DNA from: Microvirga puerhi
GTDB taxonomy: Bacteria; Pseudomonadota; Alphaproteobacteria; Rhizobiales; Beijerinckiaceae
Length of the DNA: 64,000 bases
Direction: 5' to 3'
Assembly (NCBI RefSeq): GCF_020089865.1
Contig: NZ_JAIRBM010000006.1
Span: 207,292-271,291, forward strand
The position numbers were made by a program, and so were the translations under genes. Shown piece after piece: positions 19,932 to 28,604 of the stretch (the stretch's first letter is position 1; every line of letters begins with the position of its first letter). The notes beneath the pieces are model-generated. The model was not told where the DNA came from. It made no database searches and worked only from the letters and a program-made list of their open reading frames with translations.

Positions 19932-20867
19932 ATGAAGATCGTCGTTGCCGCCCTGGGCTTCCTTCTGTCGCTCCATGCGGCAGCCGCCGCCGATCCGATC
20001 TACCCGCCGGCATCGCGGGTCGGCCTCGTGCCGCTCGAGGACATGGTCCCGTCGAAACGCTTTACGGGCTTCGAGAACCCTCAGAAGGCCGCGGCGATCA
20101 CAATCACCGAGCTGCCTTCCCAGGCTTATGAGCAGCTCGTGGCCGGAATGACGAAGGATTCCCTGCGTCGACAGGGCCTGGACGTCACCTCCCGGGAGAA
20201 ACTGAAGATCGACGGCAAGACCGGCCTTCTCATCGCCGGAGCCATGACGGGGCCGGTGAAGGGCCGCAAATGGGTCCTGGCCCTCAAAGGAGCAGACCTG
20301 ACGGCGCTGCTTGTCGCGCAGGTGGAAGGAGGCGACGACGGCTACAGCGAGGCACAGATCCGGGCGGCCCTGAAGAGCGTCGCTCTGCGCGGACCGGTCT
20401 CGCTGGACGAACAGGTCGCTGCCCTGCCCTTCCACGTTCGGGATCAGGCCGGCTTCCGCCCGGTACGGGTCACCGAAGGGAACTCCGTGCTGTTCACCGA
20501 AGGCACCAAGGACACCATCAAGGCTGTCGAGCAGCCGATCCTGATCCTGGCTGCGTCCCAGGTGCCGATGGCGCTCAACGGCGAGCGGCGCGACCAGTTT
20601 GCCAGAGCCGCCCTCAACTCGAACCAGATGCTCAAGGACGTCACCATCGAGCGCGCGGAGTCCTTCCGGCTGCAGGGACAGGACTGGCACGAGATCGTCG
20701 CCCGGGCGAAGGAAGCCGCATCCGGACAACCGGTCATCGTCATGCAGACGATCCGCTTCGACAACGGTCGCTACGTCCGGATGATCGGCCTGACCCGCGA
20801 GGCGGACCGGCAGACCTATCTGCCGCGCTTCCGGCAGGTGATCGACAAGGTCGATATCGACTTCTAG
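19932..20867 (+). CDS. Secreted protein of unknown function with internal duplication
   Basis: A 311-residue protein with a signal peptide (about residues 1-20, ending HAAAAAD). The N-terminal half (RVGLVPLEDMVPSKRFTGFE ... GKTGLLIAGAM) and the C-terminal half (QAGFRPVRVTEGNSVLFTEG ... GQPVIVMQTIRF) have the same order of blocks, suggesting two copies of one domain. The preceding gene has a single copy. A periplasmic or lipid-facing role is possible but unproven. Confidence 0.82.
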   Translation: MKIVVAALGFLLSLHAAAAADPIYPPASRVGLVPLEDMVPSKRFTGFENPQKAAAITITELPSQAYEQLVAGMTKDSLRRQGLDVTSREKLKIDGKTGLLIAGAMTGPVKGRKWVLALKGADLTALLVAQVEGGDDGYSEAQIRAALKSVALRGPVSLDEQVAALPFHVRDQAGFRPVRVTEGNSVLFTEGTKDTIKAVEQPILILAASQVPMALNGERRDQFARAALNSNQMLKDVTIERAESFRLQGQDWHEIVARAKEAASGQPVIVMQTIRFDNGRYVRMIGLTREADRQTYLPRFRQVIDKVDIDF

Positions 20868-20909
20868 GGCATCGACCGCAAAAGTGGCTCCTTAAACGAG
20901 AGCGCCTTC

Positions 20910-21569
20910 TCAGCCGTTCCCATCCCGCTGCGGAAAGACCGGAAGGGACCAGCCGCGGAGGATCGCGAGCGCCCGCAGGCCGAAGGCCGCCGCAAAGCCG
21001 GCGGCGGAGCAGGCGAATGGATCGAGGCCGAGGGCGCGCAGGCCAACCATGACGCCGGCGCCCAGCGCTGCGGCGGTGACGTAGATCTCCTTCCGCAGGA
21101 CGAGCGGCGTCGTTCCGGCCAGGATGTCGCGGATGATTCCGCCGAAGGTCGCCGTAACGGTGCCGAGCGCTACGGCCGAGAGGGCCGGCACATCGGCCGC
21201 CAGAGCCTTGCTCGTGCCGCCGATGGCGAAGAGGGCAAGGCCAAGGGCATCGGCCCACAGAAGGGCTCGCCCGCGCCGTCCTCCGTCGAGCGCGGCCACG
21301 CGTCGCGGGCCGAGCGCAAAGACGATCCCGGCCACCATGAGGCAGACGAGAACGTCGCCCGGATCACCGACCCAGAAGACCGGGCGCGTGCCGATCAGCA
21401 GATCGCGCAAGGTGCCACCGCCGACGCCCGTGACCGTCGCGAGAAGCGCGAAGCCGAACGGATCCATGCCCTTTCGCGCTGCCACGAGGGCGCCCGTAAG
21501 GGCGAAAACCGCCACGCCGACGGTCTCGAACGGAATGCTGTCGATGAGGCCCACAGGGCGCGCTTTCAA
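20910..21569 (-). CDS. TRIC-type trimeric intracellular cation channel family protein (UPF0126)
   Basis: A 219-residue membrane protein with two homologous halves, each carrying the family motif: GVGGGTLRDLLIG and ATFGGIIRDILAG. Six to seven hydrophobic helices are visible. Prokaryotic TRIC homologues are K+/cation channels; older annotation calls the family YicG/UPF0126. It is convergent with the secreted-protein gene upstream. Confidence 0.92.
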   Translation of the reverse strand: MKARPVGLIDSIPFETVGVAVFALTGALVAARKGMDPFGFALLATVTGVGGGTLRDLLIGTRPVFWVGDPGDVLVCLMVAGIVFALGPRRVAALDGGRRGRALLWADALGLALFAIGGTSKALAADVPALSAVALGTVTATFGGIIRDILAGTTPLVLRKEIYVTAAALGAGVMVGLRALGLDPFACSAAGFAAAFGLRALAILRGWSLPVFPQRDGNG

Positions 21570-21682
21570 AGTCGTTGCCGCCGTTGCTGCGGCAGGCGAA
21601 TTGTAGGATGAGACCTGCCGTCATGGGAACGGCCGTGCTGGGGAAAGCACGACCGTTTCACGTCATAGGCATTTTGAGACGA

Positions 21683-21731
21683 TCATTCCAGGGCGGCTCG
21701 CGGAGCTGAGCCCGACGGCCCTCTGGAATGA
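21683..21731. repeat. Short relative of palindromic repeat A
   Basis: TCATTCCAGGGCGGCTC ... CCCTCTGGAATGA forms a hairpin with the same outer arms as element A (TCATTCC / GGAATGA) but lacks the long central part. It is probably a minimal or deleted copy. It lies between the channel gene and the 3' end of grpE and may also act as an mRNA 3' end structure for grpE. Confidence 0.6.
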
Positions 21732-21742
21732 CGGTCGTTGGA

Positions 21743-22357
21743 TCAGGATGCCGTGGAGGAATTGTCGGCTTCGGCGCCGTTCGGAGCCGCTTTGGGCCCA
21801 CCTTTCGCGACGCCGACCAGGGCCGGACGCAGGACGCGGTCGCCGATCACATACCCGGACTGGACCACCTGGACCACCGTGCCGTTGGGCACGTCCGGGT
21901 TGGGAACCTCGAACATGGCCTGATGGACATTCGGATCGAACTTCTGGCCCTGCGGATCGAGCCTCTTGACCCCGTGGCGTTCCAGGGTCTTGAGCAGGTC
22001 GCGCTCGGTCAGATCGATGCCTTCGACCAGGCCCTTGAAAGCACCTTCGGCCGCCTCGCGGGCCTCTTCCGGCACGTTCTCGATGGCGCGTCGCACATTG
22101 TCCGCCACGTTCAGCATGTCGCGCGCGAAGCTGGTAACCGCATAGGTCCGCGCATCCGCCACTTCACGCTCCGTGCGACGACGCAGATTTTCCATATCGG
22201 CCATCAGGCGGAGCATCTTGTCCTTCAAATCGGCCTTCTCGGCCTCAAGGACAGCCACCGGATCGGGAGCGGCCTGAGGAGCGGCGTCGTTGGCGGCCTC
22301 GGCAACCGGGTCGGCCTGCGGCGTGTTCTGGTGTTCCGTATCTTGCGGCTTCATCAT
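21743..22357 (-). CDS. grpE: Nucleotide exchange factor GrpE
   Basis: A 204-residue co-chaperone that exchanges ADP on DnaK. A long N-terminal coiled coil (about residues 40-100, [25 protein letters not shown]) is followed by the GrpE beta domain with [12 protein letters not shown] and [19 protein letters not shown]. Start codons at 22357 and 22354 are adjacent. In many relatives grpE sits next to hrcA; here it follows glnD and has its own RpoH-like promoter. Confidence 0.96.
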   Translation of the reverse strand: MMKPQDTEHQNTPQADPVAEAANDAAPQAAPDPVAVLEAEKADLKDKMLRLMADMENLRRRTEREVADARTYAVTSFARDMLNVADNVRRAIENVPEEAREAAEGAFKGLVEGIDLTERDLLKTLERHGVKRLDPQGQKFDPNVHQAMFEVPNPDVPNGTVVQVVQSGYVIGDRVLRPALVGVAKGGPKAAPNGAEADNSSTAS

Positions 22358-22390
22358 AGCTCTACTGAGATGGAAAACGTTTCCGGGCAC

Positions 22391-22419
22391 ATATCAGGTC
22401 CCTGACGCCACAAATCAAG
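22391..22419 (-). promoter_or_regulatory. Putative RpoH promoter of grpE
   Basis: On the minus strand CTTGAT (22419-22414) and CTGATAT (22397-22391) are separated by 16 bp, matching the layout upstream of dnaK. The -35 overlaps the glnD stop codon, and grpE starts 34 bp past the -10. Confidence 0.5.
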
Positions 22420-25165
22420 CGCTGCGGCGCTGACCAGCCTCCGTTTCCTCCGCTTTGAAGACCTCCAGCAGAGCTCTCCGGATAGAAGCCTGACGGCCCG
22501 CATGGGTCACCTTCGTGCCGGTCAGATCGGTCACGTAGAATACGTCCACGGCCTTTTCGCCGAACGTGACGATATGGGCCGAGGCAATGTTGAGGTTGAG
22601 CTTCCCGAGAGCGGTCGTGAGATCGTAGAGGAGGCCCGGCCGGTCAAGGCCCGAGACCTCGATCACGGTCTGCCGGTTCGACAGGGAATTGTCGATCGAC
22701 ACCTCCGGCGCGAGCTGGAACGTCCGGGAACGTTCCTTCGCCGGCCGTTTGCCGTCGACCAGATCGGCGATCTTCACCTCGCCCTTGAGGGCACGCTCGA
22801 TGGCCGTCGCGACCCGCTCCGCCCGGCGCAGTTCGTCCTCGTCCCGGTCGAAAGCGCGCGACAGGACGATGGTGTCGAGTGCCATGCCATCCGTGGTGGT
22901 GAAGATCTGCGCATCGACGATATTGCCGCCGGCCGCCGCGCAGGCGCCGGTGATGATGGCGAGCAAACGCGGATGATCCGGCGACAGGATCGTGAATTCC
23001 GTGACGCCCCGGAAATGATCGGTCTCGTAGGCCGTGGTGACGGTGCGGCCCGCCTTGTCGGAGGCCTGTACGAAATGCGCCTGCTTCACGCGCCGCGCCT
23101 CGTCCGTCTTGAGCCAATAGGCCGGCGCGTGACGGGACGCATAGGCATCGAACTCTTCCTGCGTCCAGTCCGGCAGCGCCGCGCGAAGTTCCTCCTGCGC
23201 CAGCCGGATGCGATCCGACCGGGCGATGTCGGCAGCACCACCGCCGAGCATCACTTCCGTCTCGTGGTAGAGGTTGCGCAGGAGCTGCCCCTTCCATCCG
23301 TTCCACACCCCGGGCCCCACCGCCTTGATGTCGGCAATGGTGAGGATGTGGAGCAGCTTCAGGCGCTCCATGGTCTGCACCGTTTCCGCGAAGCTCTTGA
23401 TCGTTGCGGGATCGGACAGGTCGCGGCTCTGAGCGGTGTTCGAGGCCAGGAGATGGTGCTCGACGAGCCACGCGACCGTATCGGTCTCTGACCCGGTGAG
23501 GCCGAAGCGCGGCCCGAGCTTGCGTGCGATGGCGGCACCCGCCGTCGAGTGATCCTGCGGCCGCCCCTTCGCGATGTCGTGCAGAAAGACCGCCACATAA
23601 AGCGCGCGGCGGTTATGGATCGTCCCGGCGATCTGCGTCGCGAGCGGATGATCGGCGCTTCCCGCTCCGCTCTCGATCTCCGTCAGGACGCCGATGGAGC
23701 GGATTAAATGCTCGTCCACCGTATAGTGGTGATACATGTTGAACTGCATCATCGCGACGATGCGGCCGAAATCGGGAATGAAGCGCCCGAGAACGCCTGC
23801 TTCGTTCATCAGCCGCAGCACGACCTCCGGCGCATTCTTCGACGTCAGGATGTCGAGAAACAAGCGGTTTGCTTCCTCGTCGTTGCGCAACGTCGGACCG
23901 ATGAGGGACAGCGAGCGGGTGGCGAGACGCGTCGCATCAGGGTGAATGGCGAGGTTGTGACGATCGGCGAGCCAGAACAGGCGGATCAGGTTGACCGGAT
24001 CGTGCTCGAACGCGTCCTCGCCGCGCAGATTGATGCGGTTGTTGTCGATGACGAACGCATCGTTTTCGAGCGCGCCGCCACGACGACGGCGGAAGCGCCC
24101 GAACATACGGTCGAGCACGGGGCGCTTCTTTGCCTGGCGCGCCTCGAGTTCGGCGCAGACGATGGCCGTAAGATCGCCCACGTCCTTGGCGATGCGAAAG
24201 TAAGCCTTCATGAAGCGCTCGGTTGCCGACAGGCCGCCACGTCCGGAGAAACCGATGCGCTCGGCAATCGTCCGCTGCAGATCGAATGTCAGGCGTTCCT
24301 CTGCACGTCCCGTCGCGAAATGCAGATGGCACCGCACGCGCCACAAGAACTCCTCACAGCGTGCGAAGAGCTTGAACTCTTCCGGCGTGAAGAGACCGGC
24401 CTTCACCAGCTCTTCCGGCTCGCGGACGCGATAGACGTATTTGGCGATCCAGAAGAGCGTGTTGAGATCGCGCAAGCCGCCCTTGCCGTCCTTGACGTTC
24501 GGCTCCACGAGATAGCGCGACGCGCCGGCTTTCGCGACACGCGCGTCACGCTCCTTCAGTTTCGCATCGACGAATTCCGCCGCGGAGAGGGCGACGATTT
24601 CGCGGTCGAAGCGGGTGACGAGATCATCGTAGAGGGCCTTGTCGCCGAGGATGAAACGGGATTCGAGCAGCGACGTCCGGATCGTCATGTCCGCCGCGCC
24701 TTCCCGCAGACATTCCTCGACGGAGCGCGTGGCGTGGCCGACCTTCAGCTTGAGATCCCAGAGGATGTAGAGCATCGCCTCGACGACGCTCTCGCTCCAT
24801 GCGGTCTTCTTGTACGGAAGCAGGAAGAGCAGATCGACGTCTGATCCCGGGGCGAGCGTGCCGCGTCCATAGCCGCCGGTGGCGACCACCGCGAGACGTT
24901 CGGCCATGGACGGATTATCGGCCGGATAGAGATGCCGGACCACGGTGTCGTGAACGAAGCGTACGAGGTCGTCCATCCGATCCGACAGGAAACGCGCGCA
25001 GGCGAGGCCGTTGCCCTTTTCGATCAACCGCTCTTCCGCAGCCGCGCGCGTCTCGTCGAGGAAGCGCCGCAGATCCGGAACCAGTCTCGCCCGCAATTCG
25101 GTGGCGTCACGGAGCGGCTCGTTGCCGAGAGCAGGCAGGACGGTGTCGAGGCTGGAATGAGCCAT
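22415..25165 (-). CDS. glnD: [Protein-PII] uridylyltransferase / uridylyl-removing enzyme GlnD
   Basis: A 916-residue bifunctional sensor of glutamine that uridylylates and deuridylylates PII proteins, controlling nitrogen assimilation. Domains in order: nucleotidyltransferase (VVATGGYGRGTLAPGSDVDL, about residues 105-125), the helical GlnD linker, an HD phosphohydrolase domain (VDEHLIRSI and VFLHDIAKGR) and two C-terminal ACT domains (FTILSPDHPRLLAIITGA and EVSGLDRPGLLYDLTTAL). Start ATG 25165 gives the standard N-terminus; an in-frame codon 36 bp upstream is less likely. Confidence 0.97.
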   Translation of the reverse strand: MAHSSLDTVLPALGNEPLRDATELRARLVPDLRRFLDETRAAAEERLIEKGNGLACARFLSDRMDDLVRFVHDTVVRHLYPADNPSMAERLAVVATGGYGRGTLAPGSDVDLLFLLPYKKTAWSESVVEAMLYILWDLKLKVGHATRSVEECLREGAADMTIRTSLLESRFILGDKALYDDLVTRFDREIVALSAAEFVDAKLKERDARVAKAGASRYLVEPNVKDGKGGLRDLNTLFWIAKYVYRVREPEELVKAGLFTPEEFKLFARCEEFLWRVRCHLHFATGRAEERLTFDLQRTIAERIGFSGRGGLSATERFMKAYFRIAKDVGDLTAIVCAELEARQAKKRPVLDRMFGRFRRRRGGALENDAFVIDNNRINLRGEDAFEHDPVNLIRLFWLADRHNLAIHPDATRLATRSLSLIGPTLRNDEEANRLFLDILTSKNAPEVVLRLMNEAGVLGRFIPDFGRIVAMMQFNMYHHYTVDEHLIRSIGVLTEIESGAGSADHPLATQIAGTIHNRRALYVAVFLHDIAKGRPQDHSTAGAAIARKLGPRFGLTGSETDTVAWLVEHHLLASNTAQSRDLSDPATIKSFAETVQTMERLKLLHILTIADIKAVGPGVWNGWKGQLLRNLYHETEVMLGGGAADIARSDRIRLAQEELRAALPDWTQEEFDAYASRHAPAYWLKTDEARRVKQAHFVQASDKAGRTVTTAYETDHFRGVTEFTILSPDHPRLLAIITGACAAAGGNIVDAQIFTTTDGMALDTIVLSRAFDRDEDELRRAERVATAIERALKGEVKIADLVDGKRPAKERSRTFQLAPEVSIDNSLSNRQTVIEVSGLDRPGLLYDLTTALGKLNLNIASAHIVTFGEKAVDVFYVTDLTGTKVTHAGRQASIRRALLEVFKAEETEAGQRRSA

Positions 25166-25280
25166 GGGCAGACCCTGTACACGATGGCTCTCGCTTACCA
25201 CCTCGGCGCGTCGCCGCCCATGGGTGACGATCGCCGCTGAGGTCGCAGGCGCTCAGACGTTCGTTTTAGAAGACTCTGTT

Positions 25281-25310
25281 TGACATAAGAAACGTATCGG
25301 TCCTATAAAA
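25281..25310 (+). promoter_or_regulatory. Sigma70 promoter of the ssu operon
   Basis: A consensus -35 TTGACA (25281-25286) and a near-consensus -10 TATAAA (25305-25310) are spaced by 18 bp. Transcription would begin near 25316-25318, exactly at the 5' edge of the SAM-II aptamer, so nearly the whole leader is the riboswitch. Confidence 0.85.
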
Positions 25311-25315
25311 AGGAC

Positions 25316-25375
25316 ACGCGCCGATTTGAGCAAGCAGCTTGCGGGCGCGAAACAAATGCAGCTAAAGCGCCGGGT
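25316..25375 (+). promoter_or_regulatory. SAM-II riboswitch aptamer
   Basis: The sequence fits the SAM-II (metA-motif) class of H-type pseudoknot riboswitches. Stem P1 is CGCGCC (25318-25323) with GGCGCG (25345-25350). The conserved loop GATTTGA follows the 5' strand. The pseudoknot stem UUGCG (25340-25344) pairs with UGCAG (25358-25362), and the conserved AACAAATGCAGCTAAA segment is present at 25352-25367. Differences from the known metX aptamer are compensatory (UUGCG/UGCAG against UUGCA/UGUAG). Ligand binding would be expected to repress the downstream genes. The gene set differs from the usual met targets. Confidence 0.9.
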
Positions 25376-25389
25376 GGCCCGACGGGACG

Positions 25390-25409
25390 CTCCTGCGCCA
25401 AACCAGGAG
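25390..25409 (+). promoter_or_regulatory. Shine-Dalgarno-masking hairpin of ssuA
   Basis: CTCCTG (25390-25395) is fully complementary to CAGGAG (25404-25409), the ribosome-binding site of ssuA, with an 8-nt loop. This stem could be the expression platform acting together with the upstream SAM-II aptamer. The coupling mechanism is inferred; no competing structure was calculated. Confidence 0.55.
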
Positions 25410-25416
25410 TATCACC

Positions 25417-26376
25417 ATGGCCTTCTCCCGCCGCCTCTTCCTCGCCGCCTCCTTCGCCACGAGCCTCGCGTCCACAGCCTTCGCTCAGCCGAAGGAAATC
25501 CGGATCGATTATGCCACCTACAATCCGGTCAGCCTCGTCCTGAAGGACAACGGCTTCCTGGAAAAGGAACTGGCGAAGGACGGCATCAGCGTCCGCTGGG
25601 TGCAGAGCCTCGGCTCCAACAAGGCGCTCGAATTCCTGAATGCGGGCTCCCTGGATTTCGGCTCCACGGCCGGTGCGGCCGCGCTGATCGGCAAGGTCAA
25701 CGGCAATCCCATCAAGTCGATCTACGTCTATTCGCGCCCTGAATGGACCGCTCTCGTCACGGGCAAGGACAGCACCATCACCAAGGTCGAGGATCTGAAG
25801 GGCAAACGCGTCGCGGTCACGCGCGGCACGGATCCGCACATCTTCCTGGTGCGGGCGCTTCAGGACGCCAAGCTCACCGAGAAGGACGTGAAGCTCGTCC
25901 TCCTGCAGCATCCGGACGGACGGACCGCCCTGGAGCGCGGCGATGTGGATGCTTGGGCCGGCCTCGATCCGCTGATGGCCGCAGCCGAAGTCGAGAGCGG
26001 CGCAAAGCTGTTCTACCGCAATGCCGCCGCCAATACCTGGGGCATCCTCAACGTGAGCGAGGCATTCGCCAAGGAAAACCCCGCTCTCGTCACCCGAGTG
26101 CTGAAAGCCTACGAAGAGGCGCGCGCCTATTCGCTCGCCAATCCGGCGGAGCTGAAGAAGAGCCTCGTCGCGTACACCAAGCTGCCTGAGGCCGTGATCG
26201 ACCGTCAGCTCGAGCGCACGGAACTGACCCATTCCGCCATCGGCCAGGCGCAGATCGACACCATCCTCGCCGCGGGCCTTGCCCTGCAACAGGCCGGCGT
26301 CATTCCTGCCGACACGGATGTGCGTGCCGCCGTCGATGGGCTCGTCGACCGCCGCTTCGCCACCGCGTCCCGCTAA
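25417..26376 (+). CDS. ssuA: ABC transporter substrate-binding protein, aliphatic-sulfonate (SsuA) type
   Basis: A 319-residue periplasmic binding protein with a twin-arginine-like signal peptide (SRRLFLAASFATSLA, cleavage after TAFA). The mature part has the SsuA/NMT1 layout: IRIDYATYNPVSLVLKD, SNKALEFLNAGSLDFGST and LKGKRVAVTRGTDPH. The family binds sulfonates, taurine or related organosulfur compounds; here the SAM-II leader favours a sulfur or methionine-linked substrate, which is inference. It is the first gene of ssuA-ssuC-ssuB-osmC. Confidence 0.9.
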   Translation: MAFSRRLFLAASFATSLASTAFAQPKEIRIDYATYNPVSLVLKDNGFLEKELAKDGISVRWVQSLGSNKALEFLNAGSLDFGSTAGAAALIGKVNGNPIKSIYVYSRPEWTALVTGKDSTITKVEDLKGKRVAVTRGTDPHIFLVRALQDAKLTEKDVKLVLLQHPDGRTALERGDVDAWAGLDPLMAAAEVESGAKLFYRNAAANTWGILNVSEAFAKENPALVTRVLKAYEEARAYSLANPAELKKSLVAYTKLPEAVIDRQLERTELTHSAIGQAQIDTILAAGLALQQAGVIPADTDVRAAVDGLVDRRFATASR

Positions 26377-26399
26377 CCGCTTCATCACGGGAGAGCGCC

Positions 26400-27266
26400 G
26401 TGACAGGCCAAGGCACGCTCCAATCCACGCGCCAAGGCTGGTCCTCCCCCCAAGGAGCTGCCGCTCTCGCGGCTCCTTCTCCTGCCGGGAAGCGTCGCGC
26501 CTTCGATGGGCGCGTCCTTCTCGGCATTTTCTTGCCTCTCGCAATCGCGCTGCTCTGGGAAGCAGCCGTCCATTTCGGCTTCGCGCAGGGACGCCTCGTT
26601 CCACCGCCGAGCCGGATCCTCACCACCCTCTGGGGCCTCGCGAAGACAGGCGAACTCTGGACACATGCCACGGCGACGCTCTGGCGTATTCTCGCAGGCT
26701 TCGCCATCGGCGCCATCGCCGGCATCGTGTTCGGGGCGCTGTCCGGTTCTAGCGATGCCTTGCGTCGTCTGCTCGATCCGACGCTTCAGGCGCTGCGCGC
26801 CATTCCGTCGATCGCCTGGGTCCCGCTATTCATCCTCTGGCTCGGCATCTTCGAAGCGTCCAAGGTGGCGCTGATCGCGGTCGGCGTGTTCTTTCCCGTC
26901 TATCTCGGGATCGCGGGCGCGATTCTGTCGGTCGACCGCAAGCTCGTGGAAGTCGGACGCGTATTTCGCCTGTCCCGGATCGCGCTTGCACGGCGCATTC
27001 TCCTCCCCGCCGTTCTTCCCGAGGCCGTCATCGCGCTCCGTTCCGGCCTCGGCCTCGGCTTCATGTTCGTGGTCGCCGCGGAGTTCATGGGTGCTTCCGA
27101 AGGTCTCGGCTACCTGCTGGTCGACGGGCAGCAGATGGGCAAGCCGGATCAGATCCTTGCGGCGATCATCGCCTTCGCCCTGCTCGGCAAGGCGGCGGAC
27201 AGCCTTCTCGTTCTCGCCACGCGCCCGCTCGTCCGCTGGCAGGATACCGTGCGGGAGCGCCTCTGA
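26400..27266 (+). CDS. ssuC: ABC transporter permease, SsuC type
   Basis: A 288-residue inner-membrane permease with about six transmembrane helices. The EAA loop that contacts the ATPase is visible around VGRVFRLSRIALARRILLPA (about residues 182-201). It starts at GTG 26400, 23 bp after ssuA, and its stop overlaps the ssuB start (TGATG). The N-terminal 35 residues are a cytoplasmic tail. Confidence 0.93.
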   Translation: MTGQGTLQSTRQGWSSPQGAAALAAPSPAGKRRAFDGRVLLGIFLPLAIALLWEAAVHFGFAQGRLVPPPSRILTTLWGLAKTGELWTHATATLWRILAGFAIGAIAGIVFGALSGSSDALRRLLDPTLQALRAIPSIAWVPLFILWLGIFEASKVALIAVGVFFPVYLGIAGAILSVDRKLVEVGRVFRLSRIALARRILLPAVLPEAVIALRSGLGLGFMFVVAAEFMGASEGLGYLLVDGQQMGKPDQILAAIIAFALLGKAADSLLVLATRPLVRWQDTVRERL

Positions 27267-28054
27267 TGCTGAACCTCGATCATCTGTCCAAGATCTACGC
27301 CGACGGGACGCGGGCGCTCGCCGACATCAACCTCTCCGTCCGGGAGAGCGAGATCATTGCGCTGATCGGCGGTTCGGGCTGCGGCAAGACCACGTTGCTG
27401 CGCCTCATCGCCGGCCTCGACCGCGCCAGCGCGGGATCGATCCGGCTCGACGGCGAACCCATCCATGAGCCGCATCCAGCCGTCGGAATCGTATTCCAGG
27501 AACCTCGGCTGCTGCCATGGCTCACGGTTTCCGACAACGTCGCATTCGGCCTTGCCCATCTCGACAGAAGCGAGCGCAAGGCGCGCGTGAGCCATGCGCT
27601 CGAAAAGATCGGACTGGCGGAACATGCCGAGCGCTGGCCCCGCGATTTGTCGGGCGGACAGCAGCAGCGCGTGGCCATTGCCCGCGCCTTCGTCACCTAT
27701 CCGAAAGTGCTCCTGCTCGACGAGCCTTTCTCGGCCCTCGATGCCTTCACGCGCGCCAGCCTGCACGAGCATCTGCTCGGCCTGTGGGAGGAGACACGTC
27801 CCACCGTGGTCCTCGTCACGCACGACGTGCAGGAGGCCGTTACTCTCGCCGACCGTGCCGTCATCATGCAGCCGAAGCCCGGGCGCATCTTCGATGAGTT
27901 GCCGCTCACGCTGGCCCGTCCACGCGACAGGGCAGCCCTGCCCTTCGAATCCGCCGTGCGGCGCGTCCTGGCGGCTCTGGACCAGTCGCTCAAACCCGTG
28001 CAACCATCGCCGCACCGGGAGCGCGACCGCGAGGCAGCCGCTCTCTGGTGGTAG
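27266..28054 (+). CDS. ssuB: ABC transporter ATP-binding protein, SsuB type
   Basis: A 262-residue ATPase energising the SsuC permease. Walker A is GGSGCGKTT (about residues 35-43), the Q-loop is VFQEPRLLPW, the signature is LSGGQQQRVAIARA, Walker B is VLLLDEPFSALD and the H-loop is VLVTHDVQEA. The C-terminal extension ends in a basic/acidic stretch and lacks a regulatory domain. It overlaps ssuC by one base and is followed by the OsmC gene after 31 bp. Confidence 0.95.
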   Translation: MLNLDHLSKIYADGTRALADINLSVRESEIIALIGGSGCGKTTLLRLIAGLDRASAGSIRLDGEPIHEPHPAVGIVFQEPRLLPWLTVSDNVAFGLAHLDRSERKARVSHALEKIGLAEHAERWPRDLSGGQQQRVAIARAFVTYPKVLLLDEPFSALDAFTRASLHEHLLGLWEETRPTVVLVTHDVQEAVTLADRAVIMQPKPGRIFDELPLTLARPRDRAALPFESAVRRVLAALDQSLKPVQPSPHRERDREAAALWW

Positions 28055-28085
28055 CCCCAGAAAAACAATTTCCAAGGACGATCTC

Positions 28086-28598
28086 ATGGACTCGACGCAA
28101 CTGCGCGCGCTTCAGGCGCCTCTGAAGGACCAATACCGTTCCGCGCCGGATTCGGCGGTGATCACGCTCAAGGCGCAGGGCACCCTCGATGACCAGCACA
28201 TCGCCTGCAAGGTGGAAACCGGCCGTGCACTGGCAGTGGCGGGGCTGCATCCGGCGACCGGAGGCTCGGGCGCCGAGCTCTGCTCCGGCGACATGCTGCT
28301 CGAAGCCCTTGTCGCCTGTGCAGGCGTCACCCTGAAGGCGGTTGCAACGGCTCTCGAAATCGATCTGCGCCACGGCGCCGTAAAGGCGGAAGGCGATCTC
28401 GATTTTCGCGGCACGCTGGGCGTCGATAAGGCCGCGCCGGTCGGCTTCAAGGCAATCCGCCTGAGCTTCGAACTCGACACCGATGCGCCGCAGGACAAGC
28501 TCGATCAGCTCCTCAAGCTGACCGAGCGCTATTGCGTCGTCTTCCAGACGCTCAACAACCGTCCCGAATTGAGCGCGACGGCGACACGCCGCGCTTGA
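28086..28598 (+). CDS. OsmC family protein (peroxiredoxin-like)
   Basis: A 170-residue OsmC/Ohr-fold protein with the two cysteines typical of the family, Cys78 (LLEALVACAGVTLKA) and Cys150 (ERYCVVFQTL); some family members reduce organic hydroperoxides with these thiols. An extra cysteine, Cys66, precedes the first. It is the last gene of the SAM-II-controlled operon, suggesting a role in handling a sulfur compound or its oxidised product. Activity cannot be deduced. Confidence 0.88.
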   Translation: MDSTQLRALQAPLKDQYRSAPDSAVITLKAQGTLDDQHIACKVETGRALAVAGLHPATGGSGAELCSGDMLLEALVACAGVTLKAVATALEIDLRHGAVKAEGDLDFRGTLGVDKAAPVGFKAIRLSFELDTDAPQDKLDQLLKLTERYCVVFQTLNNRPELSATATRRA

Positions 28599-28604
28599 TG
28601 CGTG

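Noticed and set aside
20870..20892. Possible regulatory site GCATCGACCGCAAAAGTGG downstream of the secreted protein gene
   Set aside because: It matches the outer arm of the 8208-8367 repeat, so it is more simply a repeat relic than a functional site.
23708..24844. 378-codon plus-strand frame over glnD
   Set aside because: It is antisense to the certain glnD gene and lacks domain motifs.
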